From NAT127 sp041655035 (lineage in GTDB: Bacteria; Pseudomonadota; Gammaproteobacteria; Pseudomonadales; Porticoccaceae), in assembly GCA_041655035.1 (NCBI GenBank), contig JBAZCN010000028.1:1-31464 (forward strand): 31,464 nt of DNA, read 5' to 3'. Under the pieces are notes generated by a model that was not told the DNA's origin, did not search any database, and saw only the letters and a list, made by a program, of their open reading frames with translations. Positions 1 to 10,162 of this stretch are shown one piece after another. Position 1 is the first letter of the stretch. The number at the start of each line of letters is the position of its first letter. The position numbers and the translations under genes were made by a program.

Positions 1-148
1 ACGTGTACTCCCTGGTCATCACGCCGCCGCCGATTTTCTCATTGCGCTCCAGAATGCACACCGACAGCCCCGCCTTGGCCAGGTAGCAGCCCAGCACCAG
101 GGCGTTGTGGCCACCGCCCGCAATCAATATGTCGTAGGTTTCGCTCAT
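1..148 (-). CDS. NAD(P)/FAD-dependent oxidoreductase, phytoene-desaturase-like (N-terminal fragment)
   Basis: Only the first 49 codons lie in the window; the gene runs off the left edge. The protein starts MSETYDILIAGGGHNALVLG, a Rossmann dinucleotide-binding motif of the GxGxxxxxxG type, followed by a beta strand ending in an acidic residue (VCILERN) and then KIGGG. This is the usual FAD-binding start of COG1233 phytoene-dehydrogenase-like flavoproteins. The ATG is preceded by a strong Shine-Dalgarno AGGAGG about 5-7 bases upstream, which fixes the start. The substrate cannot be told from this fragment. It has no visible operon partner, since the next gene on this strand ends at 397. Confidence 0.75.
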   Translation of the reverse strand, partial: MSETYDILIAGGGHNALVLGCYLAKAGLSVCILERNEKIGGGVMTREYT

Positions 149-355
149 GGTTTCCTCCTGGATATGACTAGGGTGAGTCAAAGGTAGAACACCGGGTGCG
201 ACTTTAGTGTAGACCCTGGCGGAAAAAATCACCTAGCGGGAGTTGTTGTGTTTCGACGCACCGTGACGGTCTTTACCGGAACTATCCGGCAGCGGCCCGG
301 AAGGTTGTATCACCACCCAGGTATCGCCATCCAGGCAATGGTCCGGCTTTTCGTA

Positions 356-393
356 GCGGTGGTATTACCACCGCCTGGCCAGCGCCGGCCAGG
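356..393 (-). terminator. Two adjacent hairpins after the hemolysin III gene
   Basis: Two perfect 7-bp stems lie just past the stop of the upstream minus-strand gene: GCGGTGG/CCACCGC (356-374, 5-base loop) and CCTGGCC/GGCCAGG (374-393, 6-base loop). Neither is followed by a clear U-run on the minus strand, so this may be a weak terminator or an mRNA-stabilising structure. Confidence 0.35.
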
Positions 394-396
394 ATT

Positions 397-1074
397 TCAA
401 GAGTGCCCTGCATCCCAGGCCGCATAGCGGAATACCGCCAGGTAATGACATACGGTTCCCGCCATCACGAACAGGTGCCAGACAAAGTGGCCATAGCGCA
501 AGCGCGCATCTGTGGCGTAGAAAGCCACCCCCGCCGTGTAGGCCAGGCCCCCCGCCAGCAGCCACAGCAACCCGGCTACGGGGAGGCGGTCGTACAGCGG
601 GTTGATGGCGATGACGATGGTCCACCCCATCAACACATAGAAGCCCGTGGAAACAACCGGGTGAGACATTCTGTTCATCGCCTTCAGCGCCACGCCCACC
701 AGGGCGAGGCTCCAAACGATGCCCAGCAAGGTCCATCCCCAGGCGCCGTGGAGCACGCCAAGGGTGAACGGCGTGTAGGTGCCGGCGATCAGAAGAAAAA
801 TGGCGGAGTGCTCGATGATCCGGAAGACCCGCTTGGCCCTGCCTGGCGGCAGGGCGTGATAGAGAGTCGAGCCCAGGTAAAGCAGCACCATGGTCGCGGC
901 GAAAATACTCACACCAACGACAAACGTCGTATCGCCGGAATCCACTGCACGCCTGTAGAGGAACGGCGACGCCACCAGCGCCGCCAGCAGCCCGATACCG
1001 TGACTGACGCTGTTGGCGAGCTCTTCGCCTGCCGACTGTCCGCGCCGGAGAAGTGCTATCGGCGATTTGGCCAT
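397..1074 (-). CDS. trhA: Hemolysin III / PAQR-family membrane protein
   Basis: This 225-residue inner-membrane protein is full length for the hemolysin III (YqfA/TrhA) family. Family hallmarks in order are EELANSVSHGIG near residue 20, STLYHAL near 70, HSAIFLLIAGTYTPF near 90, and HFVWHLFVMAGTVCHY near the C-terminus. The conserved Ser, His and Asp/His residues are those proposed to bind a metal in the PAQR superfamily. About seven hydrophobic segments are evident. A GAGG-like ribosome site sits about 8 bases before the ATG. Family members are linked to membrane energetics and fluidity homeostasis; true haemolytic activity is not implied. It appears monocistronic. Confidence 0.88.
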   Translation of the reverse strand: MAKSPIALLRRGQSAGEELANSVSHGIGLLAALVASPFLYRRAVDSGDTTFVVGVSIFAATMVLLYLGSTLYHALPPGRAKRVFRIIEHSAIFLLIAGTYTPFTLGVLHGAWGWTLLGIVWSLALVGVALKAMNRMSHPVVSTGFYVLMGWTIVIAINPLYDRLPVAGLLWLLAGGLAYTAGVAFYATDARLRYGHFVWHLFVMAGTVCHYLAVFRYAAWDAGHS

Positions 1075-1327
1075 GTCGTGATCCTCAGGTCACAAAAAGC
1101 ATACACTCTTTTGAGTCACAGGTTTCCCGTCCCCTGAGACCAGCGCGGCGAACTTCATTTTGGTGCCTTTGTGTGCTAGCGTACTGACAGCGCTGTTGTT
1201 TCCTTCCACTATCGTATTTTAGAAACATGCTATCGCACCGGCCAGCCGATTTTTATGGCATGGTTTTTGCCGATAATCTCGGTTGGTTGCGGAGAGTTTT
1301 TTACGTCAACCAGTGAAGGGGCTCAAG

Positions 1328-1888
1328 ATGAACGCTATACGAAGTCATTTAATCACTCTCATGATTGTCTTTGCATCGATTGTATCGATGAGTGTAGTAA
1401 ACCTCGCAAGCGCAGCAACGGCCGAGGATCTGGACAGAGATTCCCAGCAGGCCTTACAAACCCTCTATAAAACCAACTCCTTTGCAAAAGAACTTTCCAA
1501 CAACGCCAAGGCGGTGCTCGTCTTTCCGAATGTCGTGAAGGCCGGTCTCGTGTTCGGTGGCAGCTATGGCGAAGGGGTATTGCTGAAAGGATCGGCAGTT
1601 ACCGAATACTATAACTCCGTTACCGGATCCTGGGGTTTGCAAGCCGGTGCCCAATCCTACTCATACGCGGTGTTTTTAATGACAGATAAAGCCATCCGCC
1701 ATATTGAAGAGACGAATGGCTGGGAGGTCGGTGTCGGCCCAACGGTTGCGCTCGTTGATGAAGGGGCCGCAAAGAACCTCTCGACATCCACGTTGAAGGA
1801 GGATGCTTACGCCTTTATCTTTAGCCAGCAGGGTCTGATGGCAGGAGTCAGCATCGAGGGAACGAAAATTTCCAAAATCAAACGCTGA
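1328..1888 (+). CDS. Secreted lipid-binding SYLF-domain protein (Ysc84 family)
   Basis: The protein is 186 residues. It starts with a classical signal peptide (charged MNAIRSH, hydrophobic core, predicted cleavage after NLASA near residue 29) and continues as one SYLF/Ysc84 domain. Diagnostic segments are KAVLVFPNVVKAGLVFGGSYGEGVL, GSWGLQAGAQSYSYAVFLMT and a C-terminal GLMAGVSIEGTKISKIKR. Related domains bind phosphoinositides in eukaryotes; bacterial copies are periplasmic or outer-membrane-associated with unclear function. The ATG at 1328 is preferred over an in-frame upstream codon at 1283 because it places the signal peptide at the N-terminus and has a GAAGGGG-like site upstream. By eye the gene and its flanks are richer in A+T than the surrounding DNA. 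Confidence 0.87.
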   Translation: MNAIRSHLITLMIVFASIVSMSVVNLASAATAEDLDRDSQQALQTLYKTNSFAKELSNNAKAVLVFPNVVKAGLVFGGSYGEGVLLKGSAVTEYYNSVTGSWGLQAGAQSYSYAVFLMTDKAIRHIEETNGWEVGVGPTVALVDEGAAKNLSTSTLKEDAYAFIFSQQGLMAGVSIEGTKISKIKR

Positions 1889-2250
1889 CACCGGTTCGAG
1901 GCTCGTCGATCTGGAAGATATCTGGGATTAGGTGTTCGGGGGCAGTGTAGAGATTCAGAGGTCATTGGATCGAGTACAGGGATCTCTCTCATCCAAACCA
2001 AACTGGCACTCTCTACTCCGCCCCCAATCCGGTGGTCTTGATCATGTAATCATCGAGCCAGCGGCTCGCTTCCTGCGGCCGCTCTATTTCCGCCATGACC
2101 GGATTCGACATTGCATATCGGCATCTGCAAGACACCTCCGCAAATAGCCGGCGTGAGATCGCTGGGCACTTTTCCGACAGTCGTCGTCAATAATCGCGCC
2201 AAGCGGTTATCGCCGGAATGGCGCGGCATCACTGCCATCGCCGGGACTAT
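1889..2250. other. Gene-free interval between the SYLF gene and nrdB
   Basis: No convincing gene, RNA or strong terminator is seen in these 362 bases. On the minus strand a frame ending in a stop near 2026 reads as a plausible polar C-terminal tail (ISRRLFAEV, then PQEASRWLDDYMIKTTGLGAE after a short gap), but it is closed upstream by a stop near 2187 and lacks a good ribosome site. It could be a decayed gene end or chance. SYLF (plus strand) and nrdB (minus strand) converge here, so a bidirectional terminator would be expected. Confidence 0.3.
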
Positions 2251-3413
2251 CTACCAGCTCAAAGCCGCCCCGGTCTGGTACTCCGTCACCCTCGTTTCAA
2301 AGAAATTCTTTTCCTTGCGGATACTCGCCTGCTCCCCCAGCCAGTCCAGTCGGTTGACCGCGCCCGGGAAGGGCTCCGGCAATTTCACCTGATTGGCCCG
2401 GCGGTTGGCGATGTAGCGGAACTGGGCGACATGGTCCTCGGCGCTGTAGCCGAGGATGGGGTCGCGGAGGATATAAGCGGCGTAAGCGATTTCCGCCGCT
2501 TCCGATTCTTCCCACATGGCCTGCACGGCTGTCGGATCGAGGGTCAGGGATTCCTCCGCCAGCAACTGGCTCACCACCCGCAGGCCGAAGGCGCTGTGCA
2601 GCACTTCGTCGCGCATGATGTATTGCAGTTGCTCACCAGTGCCTTTCATCAGCCCACGGCGTTGCAGGGCGAAGATGGGGCTGAAGCCGTTGTAGAACCA
2701 GCAGCCCTCGAACACCGCGGCAAAGAACAGGTAGGACAGCGCGAACTCTTCCAGGTTGTCGCGGTTGCGCAGATCGAAATCCGAGCGCATGACGCTGTTG
2801 AGGCGGCGATTGGCCAGTTTGATCTTGCCGTAGATCTCCGGCACCACCCGGTAGCGGTTGTAGATTTCGCCCTGATCGATGCCAATGGTTTCGATGCAGT
2901 GCTGGTAGGTCCAGGTATGCAGGGCTTCCTCGTAGACCTGCCGGGCCTGGTAGATCTGCAGTTCCGGGGCGCTCATTTTTTCCATCACCGCCAGGCCGAT
3001 ATTGCGCATGGCGAGGATATCGGAGGTGGTGAGGTAGGCCAGCACGTTTTCGTAGACGTGGCGCTCCTCGGTGGTGAGCTTGTGGTGGTAGTCGTGGACA
3101 TCCTGGGCCATGTTGACGTCGAGGGGTGTCCAGTGGTTTTTGTTGGCGTTGAGGAAGAATTCCCAGGCCCAGGGGTATTTGAACGGCGCGAGCTGGTTGA
3201 TATCGGTATTGGCGTTGACGATGCGCTTGTCGTCCGGGTTGATGGGCGGCAGCTTGTCGGGCAGCGGCGCCGGAGCGAGGGTGACCACCTCCGCGCCGCT
3301 GGGGGTAGCGCTCTGTTTGCCCGGTTGGGAAAACAGCCGCTTTTCACAGGCGGGAATGGCCAGGGACAGGGGGTCTTCCCAGGTGGCGAGCACGGGTGTC
3401 TGGTGCATGGTCA

Positions 3414-3414
<1 letters not shown>
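2251..3414 (-). CDS. nrdB: Ribonucleoside-diphosphate reductase class Ia, beta subunit
   Basis: This 387-residue protein is the radical-generating subunit that converts NDPs to dNDPs together with NrdA. The di-iron/tyrosyl-radical site is intact. D132 fits the first iron ligand, E163 and H166 lie in the segment EEALHTWTY, and Y170 is the radical tyrosine. Spacings match the E. coli ligands D84, E115, H118 and Y122. The second ligand set is in FEGCWFYNGF and in RDEVLHSAF (ExxH). The C-terminal tail NFFETRVTEYQTG keeps a tyrosine suited to radical transfer. The start overlaps the nrdA stop by one base (TAATG), so translation is probably coupled; a second ATG lies two codons downstream. Expression should follow the riboswitch and NrdR sites upstream of nrdA. 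Confidence 0.97.
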
Positions 3415-6227
<2,813 letters not shown>

Positions 6228-6233
6228 GAGAAG

Positions 6234-6329
6234 GTCCCGTCTGTTGATTCATCCGCGAAATCGTCAGCTTCGCGAGCAACAGGGCGGTACGGGCCTTGAA
6301 CGGGACGGCGGGCCGCACCCCCTGTCCCG
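6234..6329 (-). promoter_or_regulatory. Putative expression platform between riboswitch and nrdA
   Basis: In RNA sense (minus strand), CGGGAC (6324-6329) can pair with GTCCCG (6301-6306) to form a GC-rich hairpin. The same GTCCCGT (6300-6306) can instead pair over 7 bp with ACGGGAC (6234-6240), which lies just upstream of the nrdA start codon at the ribosome-binding position. The two pairings are mutually exclusive. A further hairpin CGCGAA/TTCGCG lies between them. No U-run is present, which favours control of translation rather than termination. This is inferred from base complementarity only. Confidence 0.45.
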
Positions 6330-6341
6330 ATCGCGAAGACT

Positions 6342-6572
6342 GAGAGGTTATCCGCTGGCAGGTCTTCGGACTTGGGAGCGCGGCCCTGTGAATAGCCATT
6401 CCTGTGAATGGCAGGCGGGCCACCTACGGCGACGGTTTCCCGTTCACTGAACCCTCGGCAATCCACCGGGTCCAATCAACAGTACCTGGGCAGAGCCCCT
6501 GTCGCTTTCGTTCTCCAATACCGCTGCGCGTCAGTCCCGGATTCACACCGGGTTCCCTTTTCAGAACCCTCA
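6342..6572 (-). promoter_or_regulatory. Cobalamin (B12) riboswitch in the nrdAB leader
   Basis: Read on the minus strand, the segment carries the conserved blocks of the cobalamin riboswitch in order. These are AAAAGGGAA, CCGGTGTGAATCCGGGACTG, a CGCAGCGGTA junction, the CAGTGAACGGGAAACCG block, and the 3' signature AAGTCCGAAGACCTGCC. The outer helix P1 can form from GAGGGTT (RNA 5' side, 6565-6571) and AACCTC (6344-6349). Binding of adenosylcobalamin normally represses the downstream gene, so nrdAB should be expressed when B12 is scarce. The RNA 5' end falls directly downstream of the NrdR box region. Confidence 0.93.
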
Positions 6573-6576
6573 GAAA

Positions 6577-6623
6577 ACACAAAATATAAGGGATCAACCA
6601 GCTTTTAGTAGCATATATTGTGT
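6577..6623 (-). promoter_or_regulatory. Tandem NrdR boxes at the nrdAB promoter
   Basis: Two 16-bp sites resemble the NrdR consensus ACACWATATATWGTGT: ACACAATATATGCTAC (minus strand, 6608-6623) and CCCTTATATTTTGTGT (6577-6592). Each matches about 12 of 16 positions. The 15-bp spacer gives a 31-bp period, the helical arrangement typical of paired NrdR boxes. A TATATT -10-like element overlaps the second box, consistent with repression by NrdR-ATP/dATP at the promoter. Confidence 0.78.
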
Positions 6624-6807
6624 TTTCCGGGTTGTAAAGGCCGCTCGGGCCAAGCTCGCCGAGAAAGCTGGCCGAGACCTGCGAACAGGCGGCAAACGGC
6701 TGCCCATGACAAATAAATGTCATCTGCCTGGGTTATCGTCCAGCATGACGAGCTCGCAGGTACCCGGGCTCGCTCCGTAGACAACGCCCCTGGCCGCCTA
6801 ACAGCTA

Positions 6808-7941
6808 ATGAGTCAATGGATGCCATATATCGAAAGAGCACACTACAGCCAGTTGATCGAACTGCTCCGCCCCCTGCTCATCATGCTGATGTGCTGGGCC
6901 CACATCCCCTTTATCTACGGGTACGGCAGTGCTTCCCTGAGCGAGCCCCAGACACTGCTCGGCCCTTTCTTTCGCGATGTGATTTCCCGTGGCGCCGTGC
7001 CGGTATTGACGGTGATCTCCGGCTACCTGGCGTACTACTCCTTCAACAGGAAATCCTACCTGCGGTTTGTCGGCGACAAGACAAAGCGGGTGTTCCTGCC
7101 TTTCGTGCTGTGGAACCTTATCCTGCTGGGCCTGCTCTGGGCTCTCTTCCGCTACGGCGGCTATGTGCTCAACGAGGAGGTCGTGGCCATTGAAAACCGC
7201 AACGACGTGCTGCGGGCCGTGCTCGGCATCAATCGCCTGCCGATCAACCAGCCGCTTTACTTCCTCCGCGATCTGTTCCTGATCTCGCTGTTCTGCCCGC
7301 TGTTCCAGTTGCTGGCCCGGCATTACATCAGCGCCCTGCTGTTTGCCATGCTCTGTACCGGCTATGCGCTCACCACCCTCACTCCGCACCTGTTCACCTA
7401 TGGCGTGATGTACCGAAGCGACATGGTGTTGTTCTTCTTTATCGGCTTTCTGTTTGCCCGCAGCGGGTTTTCCCTGCCGCAGGCGACACCGCGGGAGGTG
7501 GCCGCCGGGCTGGCCCTGCTGGCGGTTTTCTGCGCTGCCACCACCCTCTACCTGGGCGCGACCAATCCCGATATCGATCTCTACCTCAAGGGCAGAACGC
7601 TGTTTGCCCTCGGCTTCCTCGTCCTGCTGCCCTGTTTCATGAGCGGCCTGCTGGCGGTGCGCGACAGCCGTTGCGGCCGCTTTTTGCGCGCCATCAGCCC
7701 CTATTCATTTATCGTCTTTCTCAGCCATTTCATCCTGATCTACGGCTTTTTCGAGTTGCAGAAGCGCACCGGCTTTTCCCTCGACAATCGGAGCCCGCTG
7801 CTCAAGCAGGCGATTTTCGTGGCGATCTACAGCGCGGCCTGTCTGTGTTTCGGCGTGCTGCTGAAAAAAACCTACCTGCAACTCGGAAGTTTCAGCAGCC
7901 TCGCCTGGCAGGCATGGCGGCACGGCCGCCAGCCCGGCTAG
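6808..7941 (+). CDS. Acyltransferase family 3 membrane protein
   Basis: This 377-residue multi-pass protein has about ten hydrophobic helices. The first carries the family signature in RPLLIMLMCWAHIPF (Arg and the catalytic-type His in or next to helix 1). Further family-like features are SRGAVPVLTVISGYLAYYSF, the FLRDLFLISLFCPL segment, and a late ISPYSFIVFLSHFILIY helix. Relatives (OafA, OpgC, WecH types) transfer acyl groups to sugars or glucans of the cell envelope; the acceptor here is unknown. No strong ribosome site is seen, and starts at 6808 or 6823 are both possible. The stop codon shares the tetranucleotide CTAG with the stop of the convergent next gene. Confidence 0.83.
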   Translation: MSQWMPYIERAHYSQLIELLRPLLIMLMCWAHIPFIYGYGSASLSEPQTLLGPFFRDVISRGAVPVLTVISGYLAYYSFNRKSYLRFVGDKTKRVFLPFVLWNLILLGLLWALFRYGGYVLNEEVVAIENRNDVLRAVLGINRLPINQPLYFLRDLFLISLFCPLFQLLARHYISALLFAMLCTGYALTTLTPHLFTYGVMYRSDMVLFFFIGFLFARSGFSLPQATPREVAAGLALLAVFCAATTLYLGATNPDIDLYLKGRTLFALGFLVLLPCFMSGLLAVRDSRCGRFLRAISPYSFIVFLSHFILIYGFFELQKRTGFSLDNRSPLLKQAIFVAIYSAACLCFGVLLKKTYLQLGSFSSLAWQAWRHGRQPG

Positions 7942-8387
7942 CGCGCCGTCGCCGGCTGGTCCGGCTGGCGGCGCAGAATTTCCAGTTCCTGCGCGAACCC
8001 TGTCTTGTCCCGCGGCGATACCAACACACTCCTGCCCCGGCCATAATCTATACGCAGCCGGTCCAGAGACAGCGCCGGGCCGGACGACGCCCTGCCGGAA
8101 GGGGTGACCGCAGAGATCTTCGCCACCGGAACGACCCAGCGAAAAGGCCCGCTGCGCACCTGCAAGGTATCGACGCTGAGAACATAGTAGGTTGCCACAA
8201 GGATCCACAAAGGCAGCACCGCCCCCACCAGCCACAACAGCAGCGCGATCCAGGTCGCCCCCGGCGTCGCCGAGGCCTGCACCCGGGCGCCGGCAAGGGC
8301 GCACACCGCGATGGCGGCGACGAGAGTGGCAGCCAGCCACGGATCGATTTTGGAACGGTAGATTCTTGTCCGCTGAATGTTCGTCAT
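7938..8387 (-). CDS. Small membrane protein with bacterial PH-like (bPH) domain
   Basis: The 149-residue protein has two adjacent transmembrane helices at about residues 18-35 and 45-65. A soluble domain follows, starting YYVLSVDTLQVRSGPF, then VPVAKISAVTPS, SLDRLRIDYGRG and SVLVSPRDKTGFAQEL. This order is typical of the YyaB-type bacterial PH family (bPH_4, formerly DUF1200). No catalytic residues are expected; such domains are thought to act as membrane-anchored scaffolds. An AGG lies almost directly against the ATG, so the ribosome site is poor. It converges with the acyltransferase gene, overlapping it by the CTAG stop. Confidence 0.75.
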   Translation of the reverse strand: MTNIQRTRIYRSKIDPWLAATLVAAIAVCALAGARVQASATPGATWIALLLWLVGAVLPLWILVATYYVLSVDTLQVRSGPFRWVVPVAKISAVTPSGRASSGPALSLDRLRIDYGRGRSVLVSPRDKTGFAQELEILRRQPDQPATAR

Positions 8388-8443
8388 ACCTGGTAGCTGC
8401 TCGTCATTGGTAGCCGTTCATCATAAACAAATAGTCACTCCCG

Positions 8444-8461
8444 GGCCCATGGCCATGGGCC
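8444..8461. repeat. 18-bp perfect palindrome
   Basis: GGCCCATGGCCATGGGCC is a perfect inverted repeat in the gap between the bPH gene and the end of the regulator gene. It is not followed by a T-run, so its role (weak terminator, protein site or chance) is unknown. Confidence 0.5.
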
Positions 8462-8539
8462 GTGGCGCCTGTCGAAATCCGCTCACCGACCCAATCCAAG
8501 CGCCCGGCACCAGCCAATCCGCCTGTCTCCGGCTGGGGT

Positions 8540-9979
8540 TCATCTCTCCCCCGTTTTATCCAGCGCGAAATCATAAGGCGCGAAATGCTGCTGGTTGCTG
8601 TCCACCGTCAGCGCCTGCCCGGCGGGCGGAAAGGCGCGCTGCGGGCAGCCCTGGCGGGGGCAGACCCGGCAACCCGGGCCGATCGGGGTGACCAGGGCCT
8701 TGCTGGTGAGATCGAGGCCATCGGCATACACCAGGCGGTGGGCGTGCTCCAGCTCGCAACCCAGGCCCACCGCGAAGCGCTTGGCCATGGCGCGGTAGCT
8801 GCCGCCCCCCTGGCTGACCTTGCAGGCGATGCAGAAGTACAGCTGGCCATCGGGCATCTGCGCCACCTGGGTGAGAATCTGGCGGGGTGCTGCAAAGGCT
8901 TCATGGACATTCCACAGCGGGCAGGCGCCGCCGGTACGGGCGAAATGGAAACTGGTGGCGCTCTGGCGCTTGGAAATGTTGCCGGCCTGATCGACCCGCA
9001 CAAAATAGAACGGCACGCCCCGCAGCCCCTGGCGTTGCAGTGTGCTGAGCCGGTGGCAGACCTGCTCGGTGCTGACATCGAAGCGGGTCTGCAGCGCCTC
9101 GATATCGTAGCGCAGCTGCTCGGCGGTGCCGAGAAACTGGCGGTATGGCATCAGCAAGGCCCCGGCGAAATAGTTGGCCAGCCCGATGGCCGCCAGCCCC
9201 CGGGCCTGGTCGCTGTGGAAGGAAGCCCCCCGGCACAGCTCGTCGAGCAGCGGCTGGTATTCGCAGAAGGCGATCTGGCTGGCCATCTGGAAGGTTTGCT
9301 GGGCGCGGGTCAGCTGCGTCGCCAGCACCAGCCGCCGCGCCGCGGGGTCGAAGGTGCGGATCACGCCGCTGTCCGGCTGCTCGGCGATGTCGACACGGAT
9401 CGCCAGTTGCTGCTGCAGGTACTCCCGCAACTGGCGATGCAAGCCGGGGACATCAAAGCCCTGCTGTTTGAACAGGCTCTCCGCCGCCCGGTCGAGCTCG
9501 TCAATATGGTTGTTGCGCTGGAAGAAGAAATCCCGCACCTCCTCGTGGGGCAGCGGGTTGAGATGGGGACGGTGCTGTTCGCCATAGAAGCGGCTGACCA
9601 GCTGTTCGTGCTCCTCCCGCAACCTCGCGTAATGGCTGTACAACTGACTGAAAGTGGCCGCCAGCTCGGGCTGCTGCTGGACGAAGGATTGCAGATCCTG
9701 CCAGTTGACGGCGCTGCCGGCGAGGGCCGGATCTTTCAGCGCCTGATGGATGTCGGCGGTGAGCTGGTCGTCGCTGTCGTCGGAAAACCGGCCGACGTCG
9801 ACATTGAAGGCGCCGGCGATGCGGATCAGCACCGCGGCGGTAATCGGCCGCTGGTTGTTCTCCAACTGGTTCAGATAGCTGTGGGAGATGCCCAGCCGCT
9901 CCGCGCACTGGAGCTGGGTCAGCACGTGCTGCTCCCGCAGCCGGCGCAGCCGCGGCCCTATGAACAATTTCTTCGCCAT
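8540..9979 (-). CDS. Short-chain fatty acyl-type transcriptional regulator (ScfR/RamB/PrpR family)
   Basis: The 479-residue regulator starts with an XRE-type helix-turn-helix at about residues 8-62 (GPRLRRLREQHVLTQLQCAERLGIS followed by SYLNQLENNQRPIT). A degenerate IrrE/ImmA-like middle region follows (ARGLAAIGLANYFAGALLMPYRQFL). The C-terminal domain carries CxxCxxxxC at C437, C440 and C445 followed by RAFPP. That cysteine-rich end is characteristic of RamB and mycobacterial PrpR, where cysteines hold an Fe-S cluster. The ATG at 9979 is chosen because it precedes the HTH and has GGAGGA upstream. It is divergent from prpD, with TTTGCAA repeats between them, so it most likely controls the propionate operon in response to acyl-CoA. 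Confidence 0.88.
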   Translation of the reverse strand: MAKKLFIGPRLRRLREQHVLTQLQCAERLGISHSYLNQLENNQRPITAAVLIRIAGAFNVDVGRFSDDSDDQLTADIHQALKDPALAGSAVNWQDLQSFVQQQPELAATFSQLYSHYARLREEHEQLVSRFYGEQHRPHLNPLPHEEVRDFFFQRNNHIDELDRAAESLFKQQGFDVPGLHRQLREYLQQQLAIRVDIAEQPDSGVIRTFDPAARRLVLATQLTRAQQTFQMASQIAFCEYQPLLDELCRGASFHSDQARGLAAIGLANYFAGALLMPYRQFLGTAEQLRYDIEALQTRFDVSTEQVCHRLSTLQRQGLRGVPFYFVRVDQAGNISKRQSATSFHFARTGGACPLWNVHEAFAAPRQILTQVAQMPDGQLYFCIACKVSQGGGSYRAMAKRFAVGLGCELEHAHRLVYADGLDLTSKALVTPIGPGCRVCPRQGCPQRAFPPAGQALTVDSNQQHFAPYDFALDKTGER

Positions 9980-10017
9980 GATGCCGGAGTTCCTCCGCTG
10001 CCTGCAGGCTCGGGAAA

Positions 10018-10114
10018 TTTGCAAACATTTGCAATATTGCTCGCACCCCTGCAAATAAATTTGATTACAAACCATTTAACATCAATAGCTTATGTTGTTT
10101 TGCAAGGTTTGCAA
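10018..10114. promoter_or_regulatory. Candidate ScfR/PrpR operators: paired TTTGCAA repeats
   Basis: The divergent regulator/prpD intergenic region has two close pairs of direct TTTGCAA repeats: 10018-10024 with 10028-10034 (10-bp step) and 10099-10105 with 10108-10114 (9-bp step). A partial copy, CTGCAAATAAAT, lies near 10050. RamB-family sites contain TTTGCAAA, so these are probable operators. One pair lies nearer each gene, which would suit autoregulation plus control of prpD. Confidence 0.68.
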
Positions 10115-10162
10115 GTAGCCTATGGGCGAATCGTCCAACCCGAGGCAGCAAGGAACCCTACT

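Noticed and set aside
8444..8461. Rho-independent terminator at the GGCCCATGGCCATGGGCC palindrome
   Set aside because: There is no T-run on either side and no loop in the perfect palindrome, so it is listed only as a repeat.
10061..10096. A sigma-70 promoter for prpD with TTGATT as -35
   Set aside because: No acceptable -10 hexamer lies 16-18 bases downstream, so the promoter is left uncalled although the operator repeats are reported.
8462..10162. Upstream extension of the prpD frame back to 8462
   Set aside because: The frame is open by chance opposite the ScfR-type regulator. PrpD homology begins at the ATG at 10163, which has its own ribosome site.
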